Under the pieces are notes generated by a model. It was not told the origin of the DNA. It saw only the letters and a list, made by a program, of their open reading frames with translations, and ran no database searches. 64,000 nucleotides of DNA. Origin: Mytilus californianus. Lineage: Eukaryota; Mollusca; Bivalvia; Mytilida; Mytilidae. The DNA lies in assembly GCF_021869535.1 (NCBI RefSeq), contig NW_026262690.1, forward strand, positions 93,153,995-93,217,994. The letters are read 5' to 3'. Numbering within the stretch: position 1 is the first letter of the stretch; the number at the start of each line of letters is the position of its first letter. The position numbers were made by a program, and so were the translations under genes. Positions 1 to 11,070 of the stretch are shown here, one piece after another.

Positions 1-585
1 TAAATAACCAAATACATGTTGCCTCAACTGAGATACATAAAAAATTGTGACATAATTATATTGTTTTTCTTTTCGAAAAAAAATATCATCATTGTTTCCT
101 TTTCTGGACATCTAATAATAAACTATTGTCCATCTTCAACCAAATTTAGAGCACAATTTTAGTAAAGCTTTTTGTCTCTTTCAATATATAAAATGTTATA
201 TCTGTCTCTTTCTATCAAAAGATCATGGGCACTGATTCTCATTTTACATATGGCGCTTCTAAGACGAAAATAGATTATCTACTTAAAAGATAGATACATT
301 TCTTTTGAAAAACATCTTTTTAGTTTGAAATAAGTACCTTATTTACCACTTTTTGATCTGTTCTTCTAATGTTCCAAAATGTAATAAAATTGTACATAGT
401 TTTTACATAACTGACTTGGTAAATAAAAGTTAGGCTTTACATCTGAATTTTGAATATTCAGCTTTTTAAAAATATAATGTATGGATGAATACCAGCATTC
501 TATATCAAAAGTTTTTGTTACAATTAAAGTCATCATACAGCAAGCGTTGTCCCATACCTTTATTACTCTAAACATATATTTCAGC
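1..585. other. Intergenic, nothing recognised
   Basis: AT-rich DNA without a supported gene, repeat family or RNA. The small open frames on both strands near 366-669 run partly into the family A fragment that follows and have no domain. Confidence 0.5.
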
Positions 586-726
586 ACTCATCAGATCGAT
601 ACAAAGAAAAACACCAAACAAAAACACAGACAGGACGTGGCAGGGTATATATATATCCCTCATCCCTAACAACAAAAAAGACACTAAGTACAGACCTGAG
701 AGTACTCGCAGTTACTGACAGCTAGT
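586..726 (+). repeat. Dispersed repeat family A, distal fragment
   Basis: Matches the part of family A distal to the GATGTGG end (TACAGACCTGAGAGTACTCG, then GTTACTGACAGCTAG). The same stretch is seen inverted in the long copy at 14395-15135. It contains a short AT run at 645-655. Confidence 0.6.
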
Positions 727-1550
727 AATGCTAACAGTAACAAGCTATAATTTACGATTGCATTTAGCCCGTCTGCCGATTATTGGTGTAATACATGTTC
801 CTTGGTTTAAAAGATTTTTGTTGTGTTGTCTTTTCTTGTCTTGTTCCACTTGCACCGGATGCAGAGAGATCGAGAAGTCTACTTCCGCTACCTTGTAATG
901 GGTCTGTTGTTAAGTTCTTATTCTACTTTTTCAGAGGTAATATATTCAATTCAATTCAGTTCAAATCTTGATTGTCATAATATACTACAACTTTAGCATG
1001 TGCCAAAATACAAACAAAAACAACATCATCAACAGTATTTAAGTAAATAGTTCAAGAGTTCCCTTTCCTCGGTACGATTGACTGTTTTAAAAAGGGCCCA
1101 AGTTTATTCACCTGAATGTATGATCTATACCTGAGGATATATGTCATTTTCGATTTTTTTGTACATTTTGGATAATATTTTTGCCTTTGGTTTTTTAAGA
1201 TATCTCCCATTTTTTATTAAAAATTTGTATTCTAAATTTTGTTTTAAGCTTTCTAAATACAAATTGGGAGAAAGACAGATTGTTTTTTCTTCAGAAACAT
1301 TTTTTTCATGCCTATAAAGATTTAGTTTGCTGTTGTCTTTTATATGTATTTGTTTATTATTTATCAATTTTTGATAAAAATGTTTTTAACTTTATTTGTA
1401 TTCGTATAATTTTAGATATTTTCTGCGAGGAATATTATTTAAATGCATCCAAATCCAGACCCGTATCCCCTTCCATGCACAATATTTTGCAAATGAAAAA
1501 CAACAATATACATTCCTAAATAGTCAAGGTTTTGAGTCAATTCAAATATA
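727..1550. other. Intergenic, nothing recognised
   Basis: AT-rich. The small open frames at 1125-1519 overlap on opposite strands and show no domain or coding composition. Confidence 0.5.
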
Positions 1551-1676
1551 AAAATAAGAAGATGTGGTATGATTGCCAATGAGACAACTCTCCACAAGAG
1601 ACCAAATGACACAGAAATTAACAACTATAGGTCACCGTACGGCCTTCAACAATGAGGAAAGCCCATACCGAAAAGG
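1551..1676 (+). repeat. Dispersed repeat family A, subfamily I
   Basis: Starts with AATAAGAAGATGTGGTATGA, continues through TGCCAATGAGACAACT and ends around GGCCTTCAACAATGAG. The same order recurs at 22206, 43235 (inverted) and elsewhere. It has no coding capacity; the class (SINE-like or MITE-like) is undetermined. Confidence 0.75.
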
Positions 1677-2202
1677 CAGATTCTTTAGCAAGAGGAATAT
1701 ATTTTTATTAGATACAATAATAGCTCTTGCACTTAAATTTGAGGACATTTTTCTACCACCTAATGTATGCTATTATAATATTTGAAAAACTTTTTTATAT
1801 GTGATTTATCAATGTAAGAAAAAGGTCTAATTGTTTTCCTGAATTATTTGCTCTCTTATTGGGTCTTAAATGTGTGATATAAGTATCCAAAAAGTAACTT
1901 CTAAATTGTACAAAGCTATAAGCTTAACTAATGTACTCGTATATGATTTCATTGAAAAGATAACTTCTATAGCTTTTTCAGTTAGATCTATAGTGCTGTG
2001 ATAAAAAATTGCATTATTTTTAATCTACATGCTTAAAAGTGTGTACTTATTTGTATCTGGTATTGGAATTTGTCTGTTACAGATGAGGAACCATTTTAAA
2101 ACTATTTTGCTTTAAAACCATAGATTTAGCTTTATTTACATCTAAACTTAGTTGCCCATTATCCCCAAAAAAACATTTAATTTGTTTATAAACCCTCGTT
2201 GA

Positions 2203-2203
<1 letters not shown>
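1677..2203. other. Intergenic, nothing recognised
   Basis: AT-rich unique-looking sequence with no open frame of note. Confidence 0.45.

Positions 2204-2235
<32 letters not shown>
2204..2235. repeat. Homopolymer G32 tract
   Basis: Thirty-two consecutive G residues in AT-rich flanks. It could form G-quadruplex structure, or its length could be an assembly or sequencing artefact. Confidence 0.9.
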
Positions 2236-2236
<1 letters not shown>

Positions 2237-2379
2237 TATTACGACCTTGACTACCAATGAAGGTAAACCCTCCTTAGTTTCAGATAATAACAGTAAAGCA
2301 TCTGCAAAAACAAAAGAGGGTCAATATTTGTGAAGAAAAAAAACTAATGTCACTGACATTTCTATAATCCAATTCTTTG

Positions 2380-2760
2380 TACAATTACATCGTTAATAGA
2401 TATATCAAATAATGCAGGGCTAAATGAATCCCCTTGTTTTATCCTTCTTGAAATATTAAAATATTGTGGAAATTGATTATCTTAAAAGATTTTGTTCTTT
2501 TGTAATGCTCTTTCATAACACTGAAAAAATGTTTTTCAACACCCAATTTTACTAGTTTGTACAAAAGGCTTATTCTTAACACTGAGTAAAAGCTAAACGG
2601 AGATCAACAAAAAACACACACAACCTCCTTTTTCTCCATGTTCATATTTATTGATTAAATATTTTAATACAAATATGATATCAGATGTTCTATGGTTTTC
2701 TCTCAAATTGATTTCATACTCAGTTTGCCTATCGATTATTTTTTTTCACCTGTTATTTTA
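2380..2760 (-). pseudogene. Decayed LINE (non-LTR retrotransposon) reverse transcriptase fragment
   Basis: Reading the minus strand gives ENHRTSD (2677-2700), then a VDLRLAFTQ stretch (2582-2608) matching the family's FVDFxKAFD catalytic block A. After frame breaks comes KQGDSFSPALFD (2404-2439), which matches the KQGDPLSPxLFNIxIND block. The order and spacing are those of a LINE reverse transcriptase. Stops and frameshifts separate the blocks and the catalytic YxDD block is not present, so this is a dead, truncated copy. The clade cannot be set by eye. Confidence 0.7.
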
Positions 2761-2936
2761 AATTCCATTGGATATTTATAACATATTATAAGATTTGATA
2801 GGATGTTATGAATTAGAAAGATCGCTCAAAATTATAACTCCGGAGTTTTTCAATTCATTTGGAAATCTTTCAAATAACTGTGGGAAATCGATGAAACTTC
2901 AAAAACATATCCAGTCTTGAATAGGTGTGGTTCATA

Positions 2937-3160
2937 GGTGTTTCTCGTTTCTCGTTTTTTATATAGATTAGACCGTTGGTTTTCCTGTTTGAATTGTTTT
3001 ACACTAGTCATTTTTGGGGGCCCTTTATAGCTTTCTGTTCGGTGTGAGCCAAGGCTCCGTGTTGAAGGCCGTACTTTGACCTATGATTGTTAACTTTTTA
3101 TACATTGTGACTTGGATGGAGAGTTGTCTCATTGGTACTCATACCACATCTTCTTATTTA
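2937..3160 (-). repeat. Dispersed repeat family A, subfamily II
   Basis: Inverted copy ending ATACCACATCTTCTTATTTA. Its body includes CGGTGTGAGCCAAGGCTCCG and TTTCTCGTTTCTCGTTTTTT, and it is closely similar to the copy at 19090-19388. Subfamily II has GAGTGCCAATGAG in place of GATTGCCAATGAG. Confidence 0.75.
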
Positions 3161-3685
3161 TATTGAATGTCTTTTTTCCCTAAAATCTAAATATTTTTTA
3201 TCAATCAGTTACTTTCTATTTGTTCCAACAGTTTACATTATTGTAATTGTTTATTATGAATTAATAGAGATGGTGGGTAAAGTTTAGTGATACACCAACG
3301 GCACAAAAAGTTTAAATTGGATTGCTGGCATGGGCCGGTGCAATTGTGTATCTGGGCACATACTTGTATATGCTTCAATTGAATCTTCCAAGTAGATTTC
3401 TGGAATTGCTCTATGATCTGCTCATTGAGGTAAAAAGGAGAAAGGGTTTAGATTTAAAACAGCTAGTTTAACCTCGCAGCATGTTCATGTGCCTGTTCCA
3501 AGTCAGGGCCCTCGTCATAAATTATATTTTGTGATCTCTCATAGTTTTTGTCGTTAGGGACTTAGTATTGCTTGCAAATCTTTGATAGTCTCAAACTTAT
3601 TCACAACATTTTAGTATCTTAACGATTTTGAGCTTGACACTTGTCGATTGTTGAAAAATGTATGTTGAAATCTTTTTTGTTAGCT
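3161..3685. other. Intergenic with a small family A or B remnant
   Basis: Mostly unrecognised. Positions about 3460-3515 carry GTGCCTGTTCCAAGTCAGGG, the mid-section shared by families A and B in inverted orientation. Confidence 0.4.
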
Positions 3686-3689
3686 CCTT

Positions 3690-4893
3690 GGAAGTCAGGG
3701 ACCTTGTCGAAGATGTCCTAAGATTTGTCCTAAGACCAATCTGAGGAATAAATTGAGATAAGGTTAGGACCGACTTACGACATTTCTCAGCATGCACACC
3801 GAAGCTATCTTAGGACTATCTTAGCTAGGATGTCCTAACCGCTGTCATAAGTGTTAGCGTAAGGGAAAATGGGATATGAAAAATTTTAAAAGACATATAA
3901 AAATGCATCGAATTTCACCAGTAGTAAAAATTTTGAGATCAAAAATTAGATTATCATTAGTATTATTATAAAGATGATTGATAATATCTATCTAATAATT
4001 GTACATTCAAACTTTATGAAACAAAAACAGAAAACAAAAAATGTAAATACGTTTAATATAAGAATTGGACAACTTATACATAACAAAAACACCGAACTCC
4101 AAGGAAAATTCAAAATGGAAAGTCCTTTATCAAATGGCAAAATCAAAAGCTCAAACACACTTAACGAATGGAAAACAACTGTCATATTCCTGAATTGGTA
4201 CTAAATTATAGAGTTCAAAGGCAAATCTCGTGCATCTTTTATACAAATACGGAGTGCATAAATTATTTCATTAAGGATCACAGGCGTTTAGGGAATGTAC
4301 CCCTTTTTTCTGATTTTTTTTTTTTTTTTTTTTTTTTTTGTCTTTTAACCTTTTTTTAACGTAAATATTTTTTAATATTTTAACTTTTTTATTTAATGTG
4401 AGCATATATATATACAGCTTTTGAATAGAGAAAGAACACATCGAATAAGTGAAAATATGTTAAAATATTAAAGAATATTTATTAAATAAAAATTAAAATA
4501 CAAAAAAAAAAAAAAATAATAATAAAAATGGGGTCCTTTCCTGTGGTAATCTATACTTGTGTATAATATCAATGTCACCCAAATAGTTCAGTGGATTATT
4601 AAAGTCCCTATGCGGGTTATTTTTATAAAAGTTAGTCTTACTCCCTAAATAAACCTATATATGCATGCGGCGGTCGTATTGAATTACAACTTAACCATGA
4701 TTGAATATCTTAAAGTTAGGACCATCCTTATACCATCTCAAGACACCTTAAAAGGTGTCCTAAACTTATGACGATTCCTATGACTTTTCCTAAGTTACGA
4801 CATGTTTGATAAACACATTTAGGATAAAGATATGTCATATTAAGATGATCGTATGACATGTCCAAGTCATAAGAGCGATTCGATAAACAGGTC
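3690..4893. mobile_element. Possible MITE rich in TCCTAAG motifs, containing a family D insertion
   Basis: Two blocks (about 3690-3850 and 4700-4893) repeat TCCTAA/TTAGGA words in both orientations. They carry loosely inverted ends: GGACCTTGTCGAA on the left, and the complement of TTCGATAAACAGGTCC on the right. Between them sits family D at 4081-4202. Whether this is one interrupted element or two related ones is uncertain. Confidence 0.3.
4081..4202 (+). repeat. Dispersed repeat family D
   Basis: Runs from ACCGAACTCCAAGGAAAATT through GGAAAACAACTGTCATATTC. Shared with 26761-27015 and 56711-56970, and inverted at 63753-63820. Confidence 0.7.
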
Positions 4894-6080
4894 CTTGGTC
4901 TATTTCTAGACATTTTAGAGGGACTATGTTGTCCAAATTTTAAACCTCTTTTGAAAATGTTTAAATCATTTGCACAATAATAAAAATTCTCAAAAATTTA
5001 ATGTTCATGTGTGATACTTTTCTCTTAAAATAACTAAGTTTATTCATAGAATTTCTTCTTAAATATTTAAAGATTTCACTTTTTTTTAACAAATGTATCA
5101 GATCGCTGCACCTTTGGTCACTTGTAATAGTGAAACCCATGAAAATTTAAACTAAAACACTAGTATATAAAATAAACGTTCGGTAATTTAAACACACAAA
5201 AAATAAAAACAAAAAATGATATAAATGTAAGTATGTTGCGAACGGTGTGTTCAGACTAAGTCGAGTATACAATTAAGGTTTATACATTTTAGTCTGTGCA
5301 GTCCTTTAATTCTATCGAAGCTATCTAAAATATTTTTGTTTTGATTAGAATTGAATAAAAAAATATTGCTTTCAAAATTGCAGCTCCGTTATGATAGCCT
5401 CTGCCTGTTCCTCAACCTTACCGTTCCCCAATTACCCAAACGCAATTGAATGGAATTCAGTTAAAAGGATGTTTTTAAGACTAAAAGGGTGTTCCATAGC
5501 AAAGCATTGGTTTTTAATCCCGCAATTCGTTGCTTCTCCTAAATGAGTAAAAGAATTTCACTAAATCCTTAAAATCTTTGAACACTTTTTTCGTAGGGTT
5601 CCCCACAGAAAAACTAAAAGGGAGAGTATAAGTTTTCATAACAACGGACTAGTGATACAAGCCGTTTAAAAGCACACAAAAAACCGAGATCAATTCAAAA
5701 TTCTGAATTATTATGAAACGTTTACATTAGAATTTTTTCGAAAATAGATAATAATATTAAACTTGTTTTGTATAAAAAAAAAATTGAAACAAATTGTGAA
5801 ATTAAACACATTTTTTTAAATTCAAGTTTAAATGAAAATAGACGTTATATCACCAAACTTGAAAAACACAACCATTTTGTACGCTTTATTTATACTATTA
5901 ATTTTCACGCAAAATTCTACAAAAAACTTTAAGCAGTAATGATAATCAAAAAATGAAATATTGACTTCCCATCAAAACTCCAAAAGAATAAAAATCATAT
6001 AATGTCCTTATAAAAAACAGTATAGGTAGTTTTAAGAAAAAGGGATTCGTTATTGAATTATAGAATATTTTAATTATTAT
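4894..6080. other. Intergenic, nothing recognised
   Basis: AT-rich with A and T homopolymer runs. No gene, RNA or recognised repeat. Confidence 0.45.
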
Positions 6081-6160
6081 AAAAATAAGGAGATGTGATA
6101 TGATTGCCAATGATGAGACAACTATCTATAATATTCTTAATAACGTAGATGTAAACAACT
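6081..6160 (+). repeat. Dispersed repeat family A fragment
   Basis: Contains GGAGATGTGATATGATTGCC with a small internal duplication in the GATGAGACAACT part. Truncated. Confidence 0.6.
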
Positions 6161-6190
6161 CTACTCTCTAGTTTGTGTATTCATACATAG

Positions 6191-6500
6191 ATATAAGAAG
6201 ATGTGGTATGAGTGCCAATGAGACAACTCTCCATCCAAGTAAAAATTTATAAAAGTAAACCATTATAGGTCACAGTACGGTCTTCAACACGGACATGCCT
6301 TTTGCTTGTCATTTATCATGAATATGTCTTGGTTATTTTGCCACAAAACTTATATTATAAGAATAAGAAAATATAAGCTTTATAATAGAAAAACAAAGGA
6401 TATGGGGTATCCATCCATGACACAAAATAAGTACATGCACAGGAAAAACCTAAGAAAGCAAAGGAACAGTGCTTTTATTGCTGTTCTTCATCTCAAAGTC
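6191..6500 (+). repeat. Dispersed repeat family A, subfamily II, with extension
   Basis: Starts AGAAGATGTGGTATGAGTGC, then continues through a diverged stretch to GCTTTTATTGCTGTTCTTCA (about 6470-6490). The copy at 15951-16345 has the same head and the same GCTGTTCTT tail, so the two are probably copies of one longer unit. The open frame at 6306-6614 lies largely inside it and is not a gene. Confidence 0.55.
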
Positions 6501-7107
6501 ACAGTGAGGACTTCAACACGGAGCAAAAACCCCTCACCTCAATGCAAGTTTAAGACGGCCCCTAGCACGAGAATATATATGTTTATTTATATGAAAATAA
6601 AGATGCTCCTTTGAAACAAACCAATAATTTCTTGGGATAAATACTTCCAAGTTTAGTTATAGGACTTGTGTGTAATCCATTTTGCTTTAATTTATAGTAA
6701 ATAAAACATGTTTAAAATACAGGACGATGACATTCTAAATTAATAACTCCTAAATTACAGAATTTCTGAGACTTTTCCGCACTTAGAAGCAGTGCACCTC
6801 CTATAACATCTGTTATATCTAAATGTGTTTAAGTATTAAAACTTTTAGTTTGCTTAACTAGTTTTGGGAGTGGTTATCCACAAACGCAACCTCTCCTAAA
6901 ACAGTGACTGGATCGATGTTAGAGAACTTTAAGTGCTTTTTGTCATCATGCTTTTTCTTCTTGTTGTTGATTTTTTCTTGATGTTTTTCGGAGTTATCTT
7001 TGAGGTAACCCATACAAAACATTTTTAAAAAACGTGTTTGTTTGTTTTGGTCTATGCATAAGGACTATAAGGTATACAAAAAACTCATCAAAGATACCAG
7101 TCATATA
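6501..7107. other. Intergenic, nothing recognised
   Basis: AT-rich. A weak second family A-like stretch with TTCAACACGGAGCAAAAACC lies near 6513-6532. Confidence 0.4.
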
Positions 7108-7200
7108 ATTTCGTACGCAAGACCGGCATTTCATCTACATAAGACTCGCCAGTGGCACTCGAATTAAAACAATTAGAAGGCAAAAACAAATACGAATTGG
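7108..7200 (+). repeat. Dispersed repeat family F fragment
   Basis: Contains TTTCATCTACATAAGACTCG and the GAAGAGC stretch of family F (seen inverted near 57900-58120). Short and diverged. Confidence 0.45.
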
Positions 7201-7249
7201 AAGAGCTTTGCCCGACTGTGCGAATTTTGAGGCCCCTCATGGGGGTGTC

Positions 7250-7440
7250 CAAGTAATCACATAATCACAAATTTTTTGCCAATATAAACTCATAATCATT
7301 AATTATTTTTTTAAACAAGATAATCAAATAATCAAAAATACAGTCCTAGATTATCAAATAATCAAATAATCATGAAATATTTGGTCTGGTAATCAAATAA
7401 TCACTATAAAAACGGCCAAGTAATGACATAGTCAAAAACC
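7250..7440. repeat. Cluster of iterated AATAATCA words
   Basis: Within 190 bp the words ATAATCA, GTAATCA and CAAATAATCA recur about a dozen times on the + strand with irregular spacing, so it is neither a clean microsatellite nor a tandem array. Confidence 0.6.
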
Positions 7441-10400
7441 CCATTAGGAGGCTCATTTTTATTAAGATTTTATTTTTCAAACTTGGTTTTCGATAAAAAA
7501 AAATGTATACTGTTTTATATTCAGATGAATGCAACTACTCCATTTACTAACTAGAAAAAATATTTGTTGAAAACAAAATGTCAGATTGATTTTGAAACGT
7601 TGTTTTCGCACATAATATTTACTGAAAATTTGGAAGATCATTAATTTCTAATATCAACTACAATTTTCGTTCCCACAAGTTTTGGCTATCCTTCGGTATT
7701 TATTTGGTTCAAAGGAAATACAGCGTCATCATCATGAAAAAGAAGTGCGGGAATCGGTGTCGTACTAGGATGAACTGTAATCTATCCGTTATTCCTGCCA
7801 GCGGTAGCTCCTAATGTTTTAACCATCTGGTTGCACAAGCATTTTGTACTCGATATTCAAACTTTGCCTGTCAATAAGATATCTTCGTTATCAAACACTC
7901 AGATATTTTTTGGTAATTAAATTGTTCAAATGATTTTTGAAGATGTGAAAGTTGCACGTTTTGGCTAATCTTCTATATGATATTTTGAAATATTAAACTG
8001 ACAGATAAGTAAAGATTTTTTGAATTTAAAAAGTTTTATAATTCATATAAAAAAATTAACATATACTTGATCTTGGCATAGAATGCACTGCAATGGCCAT
8101 GTCGTTTATTTTTTATTATTTAATTTTATTGATACCATTATGTCTCCTTTTTTATATGAATATATACCAAATTACAGCAAATTTTGTCGCAAAATATGTT
8201 TTATATGTGAAAAAGTATAAATAAAAACGTACAATAGTTGTACGGTGAAAGAATGAACCTTTCTTCTTAGAAGGAAAAAAATAAAGATATTTTTCCCTAT
8301 TGATAAAATGTCATTTTTTTTTTTGCATTCTTATCGCTGTATTCCTAACCAATTTCTCCGACTGCATTTTTGAAAATCCTATACCCTTGGAAATGATTAA
8401 AATGCACAAATAGAACAAATGAAAATTATAAAAATCATAAATATTTGTTTACATTTATCTACAAACTGTTTGAAAATATTTCAAGTTACACGTTGTATCA
8501 TTAGCGGGGGAAGAAAGGAAGAAATAAGATGATAAGCGTAACCTATTTATATCGGGTTATTTGTTAGTACGAACATATATTTATAATGTATGGACCTAAT
8601 AAAAATTCATGAAGGAGTTGATTGGGGTTATCTCATAATTTTAAGGTTAAATGCAGTTTAATTACATTAAAACATGTACCTCAGTAAATATAGGGTTGCA
8701 AAGGAAACTTTACTGTTCAGCTCAAACTTTTGTATATTAATATTTTCTTACCAACTTACTAAATAAACCCCAAAAAATCATATATTTGAACATTGAAGGT
8801 TATTAAAGTATTTAAATACAATTTTTGTTTCGTATTATATTGTGTTTATTTGTTATTCATCTGTCTGTCTGTCTGTCTTATCATGATCATGTTTATTTGT
8901 ATTGAAATAATGCGTTTTATACTTATAAGTTATAAAATTCATGGCTACGAAAAATCAAAGTATGGAATATTGGAGTTTTCTGCGGAAAAAAATTATAAAT
9001 GGAAGGAATTTAAACAAATTAGATTATTTTAAGCAAATATATTTGTTTAGTTTCGAACGAACGTTTTAAGTCTCCGTTTTGTTAAAAGGTTTAAAGACAT
9101 ATTTTTTAACCTCCCAAAAAATTGCATGTTCTTTTTTTTTATTGTTGTGAGACCCCAAAACGGCTTATTCAGTTGGGTTTTATCTAATTATAAAATTTAC
9201 TTATTATGCTATTTTTAAAGTACGTGTCGACATAATTGATACAATATCGAATTTTGATTTCAATGGTGGCCTACATACATACATAGATTTTAAATCTTAT
9301 TTGACAAAAAAAAAACTCTATGTATTACCAAGAGTGTGCAATGTGTATGCTATTTTAGTAACTAAATAAAGCGACTTATGTTTAAAAAAAATTTAAAATT
9401 CAAAGATAGTAGAAATAAAATGAAATGAAACGAAGAGAAATTTAATGAAAATAAAATTTACTATAACGTATAATACTATTTAACTTTATGTTTTTTATCA
9501 TATGTAAGGATTGCAAACCGTCCGTAAAAAAGTCACGAATACATGTAACTTTCTAATATTTTATATCGAATGTAGTTTTGAACAAACATGCAGTAAATTA
9601 CCCCCTACTATTTTTATTTACTTTAATATATATATATTTTTTTTAGATTCACATTTATTCAGAAATTTGCTTCTTAGTTTATCACAAAATTATATCTAAA
9701 ATAAGAAACAGCGATTCCCTGTATACGTCTGCGACATGTTATGCTTTTGTGAATTGACAATTTTTCCAATGATAAAAATGAAATAATCGGGAACTTCTTA
9801 CCTTTGTGATATATTTTCAATCCATTTTTTATTTCTAATTTTGACTTTGATACAACAGCACAAAATGGCAAAAAAACGAGAGATAAAAAACCGCTTTCCA
9901 TGTATTGAAAACACTGAAAATTCGGAAACAGCCTAAACATCTAAATTATGTTTTAATCCACTAATTTATCACTGCAATTCTCTTGAAATAACAATGCACA
10001 TAGACAGCAGAGAAGTGATTTATTTGTCCGGGTTTTTTTTTTCTCAAAAAACATGTACACATGCAGGTACAAATTATAAATGTTATTGTATTGGATCATC
10101 GCCACACCATAATCTGCGTAAGATTCAAATTGCACGACGATTCAATTAGAGGAATCCAAGTGTGCCGTTCCAGAACCTTCTCAAGTCAATTACCATACCA
10201 GGGCTTAATTCTGATGCTTTTCTCTTCATTTCGTTAATTGGAATTTAATTATTATTTTCGTCATATTGGTTATTTTAAAGAACCTTTAGATTTGTTCTTT
10301 CTCATATTGTCACGCACAGAAATGATAATTTCAATAAGGCGGTAAATTTTGATTTTGGGAATTTTTTCAATGATGCGTTTTTCATCATACAATTAAATAA

Positions 10401-10769
10401 AACAACCTGCAAAAAGGATTCTTCACCTTATGCAAAGTCTGTCATATGATTTTCAATTAAAAATTTGATTTCTTTTCTTAATTTCTTATTTCAAACAGAT
10501 ATAGTAAGTTTAATCGAGAAATCATGATTTATTGATAATGAAAGTATATAACGTTTCTATTGACTAAAATTCATTGGGGATGGAATTCTGACAATCCATA
10601 AATTAATTAATTTGTACAATTTTATTCATTTGAACATAAATATATTAATATATGGACGAGAGCAAAGACCTGCTGTTATTCGCTGGTAAAGCTGTAGTAG
10701 ATTTTCATTAGCTCGGAACTATTTTCAGTGATCCGTAGGAGGAACTTAAGATTAGCATGATTGACACTA
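7441..10769. other. Upstream flank of Pax1/9, no gene seen
   Basis: AT-rich and largely free of the dispersed repeats that crowd the rest of the window. A short (CTGT)n microsatellite lies at 8861-8877. Open frames here are short, compositionally non-coding and lack recognisable domains. The stretch 10140-10640 holds several ATTAATTA-like homeodomain cores. The absence of repeats next to a developmental gene suggests, without proving, regulatory constraint. Confidence 0.5.
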
Positions 10770-11066
10770 AAACAAGTAGCGACCAATCACCGTAAACTTA
10801 TGATGTTATTTGAAGTTTGCGCCGGCCCATGGCCAATTTTCAACAGACCTAAAAGTCACAGTAATGCAACTAGTGACATACAAAACTGCAGACACTTGAT
10901 TTACTGTGAGACGTTTTAAACTTTTAAAAATGAACGTTTTAAGTCGATAAATTTCGAGATTACCTTGTTCTATTAGCCCTTGAGAAGTTTTGGACAAGAA
11001 AAGACTTTTAACGAAAGATTAAAGCGAGCAGTTTTGATGCTTGAGTTATTGTCGCATCCATTAAAT
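10770..11066 (+). promoter_or_regulatory. Putative Pax1/9 proximal promoter and 5'UTR
   Basis: Two CCAAT pentamers in the same orientation lie at 10783-10787 and 10833-10837, exactly 50 bp apart and about 230-285 bp upstream of the ATG. The stretch with GCGCCGGCCCATGG (about 10819-10832) is locally richer in G+C than its surroundings. No clear TATA box stands at a fixed distance, so the transcription start cannot be placed. The assignment rests on position and motif content only. Confidence 0.35.
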
Positions 11067-11070
11067 ATGG
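11067..11070 (+). other. Pax1/9: Pax1/9 first coding exon, four coding bases (ATGG)
   Basis: ATG at 11067-11069 plus one G is followed at once by GTAAGT, a textbook 5' splice site. The single G and the AG at the start of the next exon (11957-11958) form codon GAG (Glu2). The resulting ME- start and spacing to FGEVNQLGG match the N-terminus of vertebrate PAX9. The 5' untranslated part of this exon runs upstream to an undetermined start. Confidence 0.85.
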
